Part shown: positions 1-9,986 of the stretch, one piece after another
Position numbering within the stretch: the stretch's first letter is position 1
Layout: each line of letters begins with the position of its first letter
DNA from: an uncultured Dongia sp.
GTDB lineage: Bacteria; Pseudomonadota; Alphaproteobacteria; Dongiales; Dongiaceae
DNA: 64,000 bases
Assembly (NCBI RefSeq): GCF_936916975.1
Contig: NZ_CAKZGO010000007.1
Location: 1-64,000, forward strand
Reading direction: 5' to 3'
The notes under the pieces: model-generated
What the model saw: only the letters and a program-made list of their open reading frames with translations
What the model was told of the DNA's origin: nothing
Databases searched by the model: none
Position numbers and translations under genes: made by a program

Positions 1-559
<559 letters not shown>

Positions 560-683
560 TTCGCCTTCATCCTTGCAAGGCACTGCTTCACTGCAGTTCA
601 AACCGAATGGCCTCGGCACATTCAGCACTTCATCTTGGTAATCGCTCGTCTCAAACACGAGTTTGCAATCCGGCCTTCGATGA

Positions 684-800
684 CCTGGTGGTTATGGCGA
701 GGGGCCTGCACCCGATCCCATCCCGAACTCGGCCGTGAAAACCCTCAGCGCCAATGGTACTTCGTCTCAAGACGCGGGAGAGTAGGTCGCCGCCAGGTCT
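684..800 (+). rRNA. rrf: 5S ribosomal RNA
   Basis: About 117 nt beginning CCTGGTGGTTATGGCGAGG and ending with the complementary CGCCAGG, so the 5' and 3' ends form the usual closing helix. The loop sequence CCCGATCCCATCCCGAACTCGG is the conserved 5S core. It lies about 125 nt after the 23S end, as expected for an rRNA operon. Confidence 0.95.
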
Positions 801-850
801 TCAAAGTCCGGATATGCAACACGCATCAGAACAACAATCACAAACACTCA

Positions 851-881
851 AAAGGCGCGCTCAAACAAAAAGCGCGCCTTT
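851..881 (+). terminator. hairpin after 5S rRNA
   Basis: An 11-bp perfect stem, AAAGGCGCGCT paired with AGCGCGCCTTT, around a 9-nt A-rich loop. It sits between the 5S gene and tRNA-fMet. There is only a short T run after it, so it could be a weak terminator or a processing signal that lets some transcription reach the tRNA. Confidence 0.55.
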
Positions 882-908
882 CGTGCTTCTACAGCACGAC
901 AGACTTAA

Positions 909-985
<77 letters not shown>

Positions 986-998
986 ATCAGTCCAACTC

Positions 999-1030
999 AA
1001 AAGCCCGTGCCAGAAATGGCGCGGGCTTTT
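999..1030 (+). terminator. rho-independent terminator of the rRNA operon
   Basis: AAAAGCCCG pairs with CGGGCTTTT, extended by GCC/GGC, 14 nt after tRNA-fMet. The A-run/T-run flanks make it potentially bidirectional, so it could also serve the converging DUF4105 gene. Confidence 0.8.
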
Positions 1031-1083
1031 GCTTGCGCAGCGCTCCAGCACCTACAATCTCGAACCCGTAGCGCATCTACGCG

Positions 1084-2109
1084 CTAGAAACCCGGCCGAC
1101 CAATGCGAATGCGTGTCGAGAAGTCTGCGGCTTCGCCAGCTTCATGAGCAGCATCATTGATATGCGCGCGACGCTTCAATTCATCAAAAGGCAGGCCACC
1201 AGCAAGGCGGCCATGCTGATAGGCAAACTCATCGCTCTTGCCATTCAGGAGCAGACGCCAATCCCATGCCGGTAGTTTGCCGTTATCTGCTGCTGCGGTA
1301 TGGATGCGGATATTGGTGGTGCAGTTGCTGGTTAGCGCGTTGTAGAAGGCCGGTGCGTCGTGCAGGGCGTTGAGACTGCGCAGATAGTCCATGAACACGG
1401 CGCGGGCCTCGGCAGCGGTGGCCGTCGTGTGATAGAGGTAGACTTCTTCACCGCTGCGATAGTTGGTGCGCAGACGGATCAGATCTCGCTCGTCGGCAAC
1501 GGTGTAAATCAGCTCATACTGTCGGAAGAATCCCAGTACCGCTGAATATTCCTCGCCGATTTCCTTGCGGGTCTCGACAGAGAACGCGATATGGCTGCCA
1601 TCAGCAAACTGGAAGCTCAGGATAGGATGTGCAATCCAGGGCGACCCCCAGAAAGTGAGAAAAATGTCGACCCCTTGCAAATTGTTGAGATCGATCGTCC
1701 TGGTTTCCCAGTTCGGCATGTAGTCGGTTTCGGTACGATAAGAAAAGTTGCGCAGATTGTGGATGGTTACGAGATTGTCGTTCAGATCCGCCCAGGCGGT
1801 CCGGGAAACATCTGATTGCCAAGCCTTCTCATCGGATGGTGCGATATTGAGCCACCAGGTCAGGACAACAGCGAAGCAGCCGACCACCAACAGACCTTTC
1901 AGATACCAGGGACGCAGCAGGGCTACCCCGATCAGCACAACGACGCAACAGACGCTTGCGGCCGGCAACTGCCATCTCTTGGGAAGATCTATATAGAGCG
2001 CTGCAACCGACCAGGCGGCCAACAACAGTAGGAGCAGGACCAGCAAGCCAATGGCGCAGCAGCGAATAATGCCATGCACGCCGGCGCGGTGCTTGTGGAG
2101 TCGCTTCAT
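1084..2109 (-). CDS. DUF4105 domain membrane protein (Lnb N-terminal-like)
   Basis: A 341-residue protein with three hydrophobic segments at about residues 14-38, 48-66 and 70-88, followed by a DUF4105-type domain that should face the periplasm. The family signature SNCTTNI, with Cys near residue 263, and an upstream His-containing WIAHPILSF segment are visible. In the related Lnb lipoprotein acyltransferases, a Cys/His pair of this type is catalytic. Here the function is inferred only; a lipid or lipoprotein acyl-transfer role fits the patatin lipoprotein gene encoded 28 bases upstream on the same strand. The two genes are probably co-transcribed. Confidence 0.8.
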   Translation of the reverse strand: MKRLHKHRAGVHGIIRCCAIGLLVLLLLLLAAWSVAALYIDLPKRWQLPAASVCCVVVLIGVALLRPWYLKGLLVVGCFAVVLTWWLNIAPSDEKAWQSDVSRTAWADLNDNLVTIHNLRNFSYRTETDYMPNWETRTIDLNNLQGVDIFLTFWGSPWIAHPILSFQFADGSHIAFSVETRKEIGEEYSAVLGFFRQYELIYTVADERDLIRLRTNYRSGEEVYLYHTTATAAEARAVFMDYLRSLNALHDAPAFYNALTSNCTTNIRIHTAAADNGKLPAWDWRLLLNGKSDEFAYQHGRLAGGLPFDELKRRAHINDAAHEAGEAADFSTRIRIGRPGF

Positions 2110-2137
2110 GGCGTTGTTATCCCGGACTGCAATAGAG

Positions 2138-3352
2138 TCACTTCGGAGCGTAGCCTGGCGGCACAGTCAGCCAGGGAATACCGTCCAGCGCCATCTTTTC
2201 CCCATATTCATACTGCCGGATCATTTCGGCCTCGTTGAACTGCTCTTCCGTGGTGCCCTTATATTCGATCGGAATGGCGATGAAGCGAAATTCGATATCG
2301 TCGTGCAGGCAGGATAGATAAAGCCGGTAGAGGTCGTTGATGCCGGACACCTTCAGCAAGGTCCCGATCGCGCGGAAGGCAATACCGCCGAGTGCGCGCC
2401 TGACCTGTTTTGGATCCGGGGTAATGCGACCGTTGCGCAGAACATAAAGGCGCTGCACAAACTTGCCGGCATAGTCGGGGTGCGCCGCACGGATCGTCGC
2501 CGGCAGATCTATGACGCTGCCGATGGAGAATGACTGGAAGAAGACACCACCATCAACATGCATCTCGTCATAAGTCTTGCCATCGACTTTCACGTCCATC
2601 ATCACCGGTGGGAAGACTGCGGGTATTGAGGCGGAGGCCACGAGCACTGACCGGAACAGATCCAGCTTCTTCCGGTCGGCACTACTGGCGATGGCGCCCA
2701 TATCCCAGATGACCGGTTGCTCGGCATCGAGGTTTGTCGTCGCCACAAGTAGACGTCGACCCTTGGCATGCTCCCTGGCCACGTCGCCAAGGACTTTGGC
2801 GTCAATAAAGGTTGCCACCATTTCTTTGAGTGGGCCGGTATCGGTGACTGATTCCGCCCACAGCAGGGCCAGCAGCGAATGCGAAATGAAGATGCGACTT
2901 GCATCGACGGTCGTATAGGATTTCTTCAGTGTCTCGTCATAATCCTTGCCAAGAAAGGCGAAGGGCGCGATCAACGCGCCGGTACTAACCCCGGTGACGA
3001 CCTTGAAGTGCGGCCGCGTGCCGGTCTTGGTCCAACCATTGAGAAGTCCCGCGCCAAAGGCACCGTCTGATCCGCCTCCTGAGACAGATAGATAACTATA
3101 GGATCTGCTGCCATCGGGCAGGATTTCATAGTTTTCCGACGTTTCCGCGGTAAATGCCGTGCGCAGCATTTCGCGGATTGGCGCAGGGTCTGTCAAAGGC
3201 AGGTAACGAATGTTGGTTAAGTCGTGGACAGTTGCTTTCGCAGCGGTCTCGACCGGCACAGGCTGTCGGAAGATGTTGGCGCAGCCGCCGATGGGCAAAG
3301 CCAGAATCAAAGCGGTCGTCACGGTCGACAGTACGCGCAACATCGACAACAT
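2138..3352 (-). CDS. patatin-like phospholipase lipoprotein
   Basis: A 404-residue patatin-family lipid acyl hydrolase. The N-terminus has a signal peptide ending in the lipobox IGGC with Cys24, so the protein should be lipid-anchored at the membrane. The oxyanion-hole region SGGGSDGAFGAG (residues 91-102), the nucleophile elbow GVSTG with Ser123 and the DGG motif (family Ser-Asp dyad) are all present. It would cleave acyl chains from membrane lipids; the exact substrate cannot be read. It is followed by the DUF4105 gene in the same orientation, suggesting joint work on envelope lipids. Confidence 0.9.
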   Translation of the reverse strand: MLSMLRVLSTVTTALILALPIGGCANIFRQPVPVETAAKATVHDLTNIRYLPLTDPAPIREMLRTAFTAETSENYEILPDGSRSYSYLSVSGGGSDGAFGAGLLNGWTKTGTRPHFKVVTGVSTGALIAPFAFLGKDYDETLKKSYTTVDASRIFISHSLLALLWAESVTDTGPLKEMVATFIDAKVLGDVAREHAKGRRLLVATTNLDAEQPVIWDMGAIASSADRKKLDLFRSVLVASASIPAVFPPVMMDVKVDGKTYDEMHVDGGVFFQSFSIGSVIDLPATIRAAHPDYAGKFVQRLYVLRNGRITPDPKQVRRALGGIAFRAIGTLLKVSGINDLYRLYLSCLHDDIEFRFIAIPIEYKGTTEEQFNEAEMIRQYEYGEKMALDGIPWLTVPPGYAPK

Positions 3353-3472
3353 GGTTATCCCCCGACATGTTGCTGCCGGACTGCCCCGGCACGGCCTTGA
3401 TCATGTGGCTAGCGCGACATGTTTGGCCAGCAATGTTTCTTTTGGCTTCCCGGAAACTTGGGTCGATCGACC

Positions 3473-4516
3473 CTAGAAGCGGTCTATGACAGTGACCCCG
3501 GCGCCCTGAAACCGGTCCATGGCCGCCAGCGCTGCGCCGCAGTCCGCCAGATTGATGCGGTGCGTCACGAGCAGCGTAGGGTTGAGCCTGCCGGCGGCAA
3601 TCATACCGAACAAGGCCGGGAAACGGCTTGCTGCAATGCCGCGTGTCCCCATGATGCTGATCTGACGGGAATAGACCGTTTCAAGCAGCGGAATGAGTGG
3701 CGTCGCATGTTCCTCCAGCGGCATACCGATCTGGACGTGGCGTCCCAGCTTTCGCAAGGACCGGATGGAGTTATGGAACGTTGTTGTTATGCCCAGAGCA
3801 TCGATCGAGACATGCGCGCCGCCACCGGTGAGGGCGCGCACCTCCTCCGCAACATCGCGTGAGGTCGCGGCATTGAGCGTCTTGGTGGCGCCGAACGATT
3901 GTGCCAGGGCGAGGGCCTCCTCGTTGACATCGACAGCCAGTATCTGGGCACCGATCGCTGCGGCGACCAGTACCGCCGAAAGGCCAACGCCACCACAGCC
4001 ATGGATTGCCAGCCATTCGCCGGGCCGCAGATCGGCACGATCGACCAGGCCGCGAAAGGCGGTTGTCAAACGGCAGCCCATGGCGGCCGCCTCGGGAAAG
4101 CCGATCGCGTCAGGCAAATGCACCAGATTGAAATCAGCATGCGGGATACTGGTGAGTTGGGCAAAGGCCCCCCAACCGGAAAAGCCAACGACATATTGAT
4201 GGGCGCAGATGGTCGCTTCGCCACCGCGGCAATCCGGACAATCGCCGCAGGCGATGATGAAGGGCGCGGTGACGCGATCACCGTTCCTGAAAGTTCGACA
4301 GTCGGTACCAACCGCCACGACGATGCCGGCAAATTCGTGCCCGGGCACATGGGGCGGGGCCACGTCAGAATCGGCGCCTTTCCAGGCATGCCAATCTGAT
4401 CGGCAGACGCCGCAGGCTTTCACCTCGATGACGACACCATCTGCCGGGCAGGCGGGATCGGCCACATCGCGCACGACGAGAGGCCCGCGGAACTGGTCAA
4501 ACACAGCTGCCCGCAT
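3473..4516 (-). CDS. zinc-dependent alcohol dehydrogenase
   Basis: A 347-residue medium-chain dehydrogenase. Catalytic-zinc residues are Cys38 in CGVCRSD and the GHE motif (His60-Glu61). The structural zinc is bound by Cys90, Cys93, Cys96 and Cys104 in CGDCPDCRGGEATIC. A GCGGVGLSAV Rossmann motif binds NAD(P). It begins three bases after the DeoR-type regulator gene ends and is surely co-transcribed with it, opposite to the sugar operon at 5.5-13.7 kb. I infer that it oxidises a pentitol or related polyol to the ketose used by that operon; the substrate itself cannot be read. Confidence 0.9.
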   Translation of the reverse strand: MRAAVFDQFRGPLVVRDVADPACPADGVVIEVKACGVCRSDWHAWKGADSDVAPPHVPGHEFAGIVVAVGTDCRTFRNGDRVTAPFIIACGDCPDCRGGEATICAHQYVVGFSGWGAFAQLTSIPHADFNLVHLPDAIGFPEAAAMGCRLTTAFRGLVDRADLRPGEWLAIHGCGGVGLSAVLVAAAIGAQILAVDVNEEALALAQSFGATKTLNAATSRDVAEEVRALTGGGAHVSIDALGITTTFHNSIRSLRKLGRHVQIGMPLEEHATPLIPLLETVYSRQISIMGTRGIAASRFPALFGMIAAGRLNPTLLVTHRINLADCGAALAAMDRFQGAGVTVIDRF

Positions 4517-4519
4517 ATT

Positions 4520-5365
4520 TCAGGCCCTCTCGGCGCTTAAGATTCGCAGTTCAACGCCAGACTCACGCACAGCGGCGACAGCGGCAGGGTCGGGCGCGCC
4601 GGCGGTCAGGATCATATCGATGTCATCGAAGCCGCAGACACGCACCAAGGAAGTCTGCGTAAACTTACTGGCGTCGGTGACGACAATGCCTTGCCGGGCA
4701 GCGCGCAGGATCGCCTGCTTCAGCGCAGCATCGGGCAGACTCAATCCCATGATACCGAAGGAAGGATCCACACCATTGCAACCGATGAAAGCAAAGGAGG
4801 CGCGAATACGATCAAGAATCAGCGTGCTCACCGGCCCGACCAGAGAATGCTGCTGTGGCCGCAACGTGCCTCCTGTCACCACCACCTCGACCCGTGGGAT
4901 AGCGCGCTCTAGGGCTAGCGCGATGTTGAGGCCCGGTGTGAAGATGGTGAGATTGGTGAGGTCGTGTCGGTCGACGATGGCATGGGCGATTGCCATCGCG
5001 GTGGTGCCGACATCCAGAATGACGCTGTCGCCAGGAGACAGCATGGCCGCCGCCGCCTGCCCAATCGTACGCTTCTCCGGCAAATAGCTCGCGGCGCGCG
5101 CTTCATAATCCACCTCGGGTACCGCTTCGACAATGCGCATGGCGCCGCCGCGAACCCGGCGGATGCCGCCGGTGCGCGCCAGAATGTCGACGTCGCTGCG
5201 GATCGTGACTTCGGACACGCCAAATTGCCGGGCAAGATCATAGATCCTGGCGAACTCATGAGCCTGGATGAAGGATAGCAGCTGCTGCCGGCGCAGGTCG
5301 GAATTTGATGATTCAGGCCCTGCTGTCGCGGCACTAAAAGGGTCCTCAAGTGTTTCGGCGGTCAT
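4520..5365 (-). CDS. DeoR/GlpR-family transcriptional regulator
   Basis: A 281-residue repressor. The N-terminal winged helix-turn-helix (about residues 25-80, RIYDLARQFGVSEVTIRSDV) is followed by a DeoR C-terminal sugar-phosphate sensor domain with DVGTTAMAIA and VVTDASKF motifs. Family members release DNA when they bind a phosphorylated sugar intermediate. The gene is divergent from the ABC importer/kinase operon and leads the alcohol dehydrogenase gene. An inverted repeat in the shared upstream region is a candidate operator. Confidence 0.92.
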   Translation of the reverse strand: MTAETLEDPFSAATAGPESSNSDLRRQQLLSFIQAHEFARIYDLARQFGVSEVTIRSDVDILARTGGIRRVRGGAMRIVEAVPEVDYEARAASYLPEKRTIGQAAAAMLSPGDSVILDVGTTAMAIAHAIVDRHDLTNLTIFTPGLNIALALERAIPRVEVVVTGGTLRPQQHSLVGPVSTLILDRIRASFAFIGCNGVDPSFGIMGLSLPDAALKQAILRAARQGIVVTDASKFTQTSLVRVCGFDDIDMILTAGAPDPAAVAAVRESGVELRILSAERA

Positions 5366-5397
5366 TGGTCCAGTCCATTCTACCGGCCATCATGGAA

Positions 5398-5484
5398 ATC
5401 GAAAGTCCGCGCGCCCGTCAAGTAGAGGGGAAATGCTTCAATATTCCATCGTTTTTCAATCAGGCTTGACAATCGACTTTCGAT
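5398..5484. promoter_or_regulatory. candidate DeoR operator pair in divergent promoter region
   Basis: ATCGAAAGT at 5398-5406 is repeated in inverted form as ACTTTCGAT at 5476-5484, the two halves being about 78 bp apart centre to centre. The second copy is itself part of ATCGACTTTCGAT and overlaps a TTGACA hexamer at 5466-5471 that could be a -35 element for the rightward operon. Binding by the DeoR-type protein is an inference. Confidence 0.45.
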
Positions 5485-5565
5485 ACGGAAGTTTCTATAT
5501 CACAAATCGAGTGGCAATCCAAAAGCCGCCGAGGCGCGAGGAAGCGTGATGACAGGGACTTATTC

Positions 5566-7140
<1,575 letters not shown>

Positions 7141-7169
7141 TGGCACTGCGTTAGTAAAAGGGATTGAGT

Positions 7170-8177
7170 ATGAGCGAAAGAGTATTGGACGGAAACGCTC
7201 AGGAGTCAGAAAAGACCTCTCTTGCGCGCAAGCAGAAGATGCGCTCGGTGCTGCAGATCGTCGGCATGCTGCCGATTCTCATCATCCTCGCCATTTTCTT
7301 CGAAGTATCGACCGACCGCTTCATGAGCTGGATGAATTTGTCCATCGTGGCGCAGCAGGCGGCGATCAACATCGTGCTCGCCGCCGGCATGACCTTCGTC
7401 ATCCTGACCGGCGGCATCGACCTCTCGATCGGCTCCATCCTCGCCGCCTCGGCCATGATCGCCATCATCGTCTCGAAAGTGCCTGATTACGGATTACTCG
7501 GCGTCCCAGCGGCGCTTTTGATCGGTCTCATTTTCGGTCTCATCAACGGTGTCCTCATCGCGGCCATGAAGCTGCCGCCCTTTATCGTGACATTGGGATC
7601 CTTGACAGCCGTTCGTGGTGTCGCGCGCCTGATGGGCGAAGATACGACGGTCTTCAACCCGGAACTGCCATTCGCCTTCATCGGCAACGGCACGCTGTTC
7701 GGTGTGCCTTGGCTGGTCGTCATCGCCTTTGCCGTGGTCATTATCTCTTGGTTCATTCTGCGACGGACGGTGCTCGGTAACCGCATTTATGCCGTGGGCG
7801 GCAATCCGGATGCCGCACGCCTTGCCGGTATCAAGGTATGGCGAGTTCTGCTCTTCGTCTATTCCATGGCCGGCCTGTTGGCAGGCCTCGGTGGCGCGAT
7901 GTCGGCGGCGCGCCTTTATGCCGCCAACGGACTGCAGCTGGGGCAGAGCTACGAGCTCGATGCCATTGCCGCCGTCATCCTGGGCGGGACCAGCTTTACC
8001 GGCGGCATCGGGTCGATCTGGGGCACGCTGATTGGCGCGCTTATCATTGCCATTCTGACCAATGGACTGATCCTGCTCGGGATCTCGGACATTTGGCAGT
8101 ACATCATCAAGGGATTGGTCATCATCGGTGCCGTGGCACTCGACCGCTATCGCTTGCGGGAAGGTGGACGCACATGA
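7170..8177 (+). CDS. sugar ABC transporter permease (RbsC type)
   Basis: A 335-residue inner-membrane permease of the CUT2 family with about eight to ten hydrophobic helices and the family segments LTGGIDLSIGSI and LGGTSFTGGIGSIWGTLIGA. The ATG at 7170 was preferred over TTG at 7164 because AAGGGA at 7158-7163 then lies six bases upstream; it would touch the TTG. Partner of the ATPase encoded upstream and the binding protein encoded downstream. Confidence 0.94.
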   Translation: MSERVLDGNAQESEKTSLARKQKMRSVLQIVGMLPILIILAIFFEVSTDRFMSWMNLSIVAQQAAINIVLAAGMTFVILTGGIDLSIGSILAASAMIAIIVSKVPDYGLLGVPAALLIGLIFGLINGVLIAAMKLPPFIVTLGSLTAVRGVARLMGEDTTVFNPELPFAFIGNGTLFGVPWLVVIAFAVVIISWFILRRTVLGNRIYAVGGNPDAARLAGIKVWRVLLFVYSMAGLLAGLGGAMSAARLYAANGLQLGQSYELDAIAAVILGGTSFTGGIGSIWGTLIGALIIAILTNGLILLGISDIWQYIIKGLVIIGAVALDRYRLREGGRT

Positions 8178-8276
8178 CGGGGCCATGGTTGCCGGCGCTC
8201 ACAGAAGTCGCTGGATAGAAAGCCGTGCCCGCGACCGTGTAAACGGTCAGGTCACGTAAATCCAACAGGAGGAAAC

Positions 8277-9209
8277 ATGAAACTCTCTCGTCTCGCTCTC
8301 GGGCTGGTGGTTGCCGTCGGCGTCGCGGCGCCGGCCGTCGCCCAGGATCTCAAGAAAGTCGGCATTTCGGTAGGGTCGCTCGGCAACCCGTTCTTCGTCG
8401 CCACCATCAAGGGCATCGAAGACAAGGCCAAGGCAATCAACCCGGATGTCGAAGTCATCTCTGTCTCGTCCGATTATGATCTCAACAAGCAGGTTACACA
8501 GATCGACAATTTCATTGCTGCCGGCGTTAATGTCATCATGATCAATGCGGTTGATCCGGTCGCCGTCGCTCCTGCCATTGAGAAAGCCCAAGCCGCTGGT
8601 ATCGTCGTCGCGGCGTTTGATGTCGGTGCCAATGGCGCCGATGTCACGGTCATGACCGACAACGTCAAGGCAGGCACGCTCGCTTGCCAATACATCGTCG
8701 ATCACCTCAAGGGCAAAGGCGATGTGCTGATCGTCAATGGCCCGCAGGTGACCTCGGTGACCGATCGCGTCAAGGGCTGCAAGGAAGTCTTTGCTGCCAA
8801 CCCCGGCATCAAGATTCTTTCTGATGACCAGGATGCAAAGGGCTCGCGCGACGGCGGTTTTGCCGTGACGCAAAGTCTGCTCACCCGCTTCCCGAAGGTT
8901 GATGGCATCTTCGCGATCAACGACCCGACTGGCATCGGTGCCGGCCTGGCGGCGAAGCAGCTCGGCCGTAGCGAGTTCATCATCACCGCCGTCGATGGTG
9001 CGCCAGATATCGAATCCGAGCTGAAGTCCGGCACGTCGCTGGTCAAGGCGTCGTCATCGCAGGATCCCTACACCATGGCGGGCCAGTCGCTCGAACTGGC
9101 TGCCGGTATCCTTGCGGGCAAGAAGCCGGATCCGAATGTGATCCTGCTCGATCCGGTGTTGATCACCACCGAGAACCTCGGCTCCTACAAGGGCTGGACC
9201 TCGCACTAA
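8277..9209 (+). CDS. sugar ABC transporter substrate-binding protein (RbsB type)
   Basis: A 310-residue periplasmic-binding-protein type I. A signal peptide ends at AAPAVAQ (about residue 22). The mature part carries the family pattern GNPFFVATIKGIEDKAK and INDPTGIGAGLAAKQ. It has the strongest ribosome-binding site of the operon, AGGAGGAA, and is followed by a hairpin that may allow its transcript to accumulate above the catabolic genes. Sugar specificity cannot be read; a pentose, ketopentose or pentitol fits the neighbours. Confidence 0.94.
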   Translation: MKLSRLALGLVVAVGVAAPAVAQDLKKVGISVGSLGNPFFVATIKGIEDKAKAINPDVEVISVSSDYDLNKQVTQIDNFIAAGVNVIMINAVDPVAVAPAIEKAQAAGIVVAAFDVGANGADVTVMTDNVKAGTLACQYIVDHLKGKGDVLIVNGPQVTSVTDRVKGCKEVFAANPGIKILSDDQDAKGSRDGGFAVTQSLLTRFPKVDGIFAINDPTGIGAGLAAKQLGRSEFIITAVDGAPDIESELKSGTSLVKASSSQDPYTMAGQSLELAAGILAGKKPDPNVILLDPVLITTENLGSYKGWTSH

Positions 9210-9219
9210 ATCTTAATGC

Positions 9220-9262
9220 CCGCCGGCTGCGATTCTTGGAGTTGCAGCCGGCGGTTTCTTTT
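9220..9262 (+). terminator. intra-operon hairpin after binding-protein gene
   Basis: CCGCCGGCTGC (9220-9230) pairs perfectly with GCAGCCGGCGG (9244-9254) and is followed by TTTCTTTTC. It looks like an intrinsic terminator yet sits 14 bases before araD in the same operon. A partial terminator or mRNA stabiliser that raises binding-protein output is the usual explanation in import operons. Confidence 0.65.
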
Positions 9263-9275
9263 CTAAGGGAAGATA

Positions 9276-9986
9276 ATGCTGAAGGCGTTGCGCGAGCAGG
9301 TACTCGAAGCCAATCTCGATCTGGTGAGTGGCGGGCTCGTCCTCTACACCTTCGGCAATGTCAGCGGCATCGATCGCACACAAGGCCTGGTCGTGATCAA
9401 GCCGAGTGGTGTGCCGTATGACAAGATGAAGGCCGATGATATGGTTGTTACGGATCTCGCCGGCACCAAGATCTTCGGCGAGTTGAAGCCGTCATCGGAC
9501 TTAGCCACACACCTCTTGCTCTACAAGTCATTCCCTGCTGTGGGCGGTGTCGTGCATTCGCATTCCGAATTTGCGACCATCTGGGCGCAGGCCGGTCGGC
9601 CTATCCCGGCACTCGGCACGACCCATGCCGATTATTTCCATGGGCCCGTGCCGGTCACGCGCAAGCTCACCGACGCCGAAGTCAACGGCGACTACGTCCT
9701 CAACACCGGTGTCGTCATCGTCGAGGCCCTGGGCAACAAAAACCCGATGTCGATGCCGGCCGCTTTGGTCGCCGGCCACGGCCCCTTTTGCTGGGGCACT
9801 GATGCTGCCGGCGCCGTGCATAATGCCATCGTGCTGGAATCCGTGGCGCGCATGGCGCTCCATACTATGTCCTTGCGGCCGGATGCCGCCGGCGTCTCGC
9901 AGGCGCTGTTGGACCGGCACTATTTCCGTAAGCATGGCGCCGCGGCCACTTACGGCCAATCCATTCCCAATCAGGCGAAGCCCTAA
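9276..9986 (+). CDS. araD: L-ribulose-5-phosphate 4-epimerase family protein
   Basis: A 236-residue class II aldolase/epimerase with zinc ligands in the VVHSHSEFATIW motif and the family stretches FGNVSGID and IKPSGVPYDKM. It converts L-ribulose 5-phosphate to D-xylulose 5-phosphate, feeding the pentose phosphate pathway. The stop codon overlaps the start of the kinase gene (TAATG), which indicates translational coupling. A different phospho-pentulose substrate is possible since no arabinose isomerase gene accompanies it. Confidence 0.9.
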   Translation: MLKALREQVLEANLDLVSGGLVLYTFGNVSGIDRTQGLVVIKPSGVPYDKMKADDMVVTDLAGTKIFGELKPSSDLATHLLLYKSFPAVGGVVHSHSEFATIWAQAGRPIPALGTTHADYFHGPVPVTRKLTDAEVNGDYVLNTGVVIVEALGNKNPMSMPAALVAGHGPFCWGTDAAGAVHNAIVLESVARMALHTMSLRPDAAGVSQALLDRHYFRKHGAAATYGQSIPNQAKP

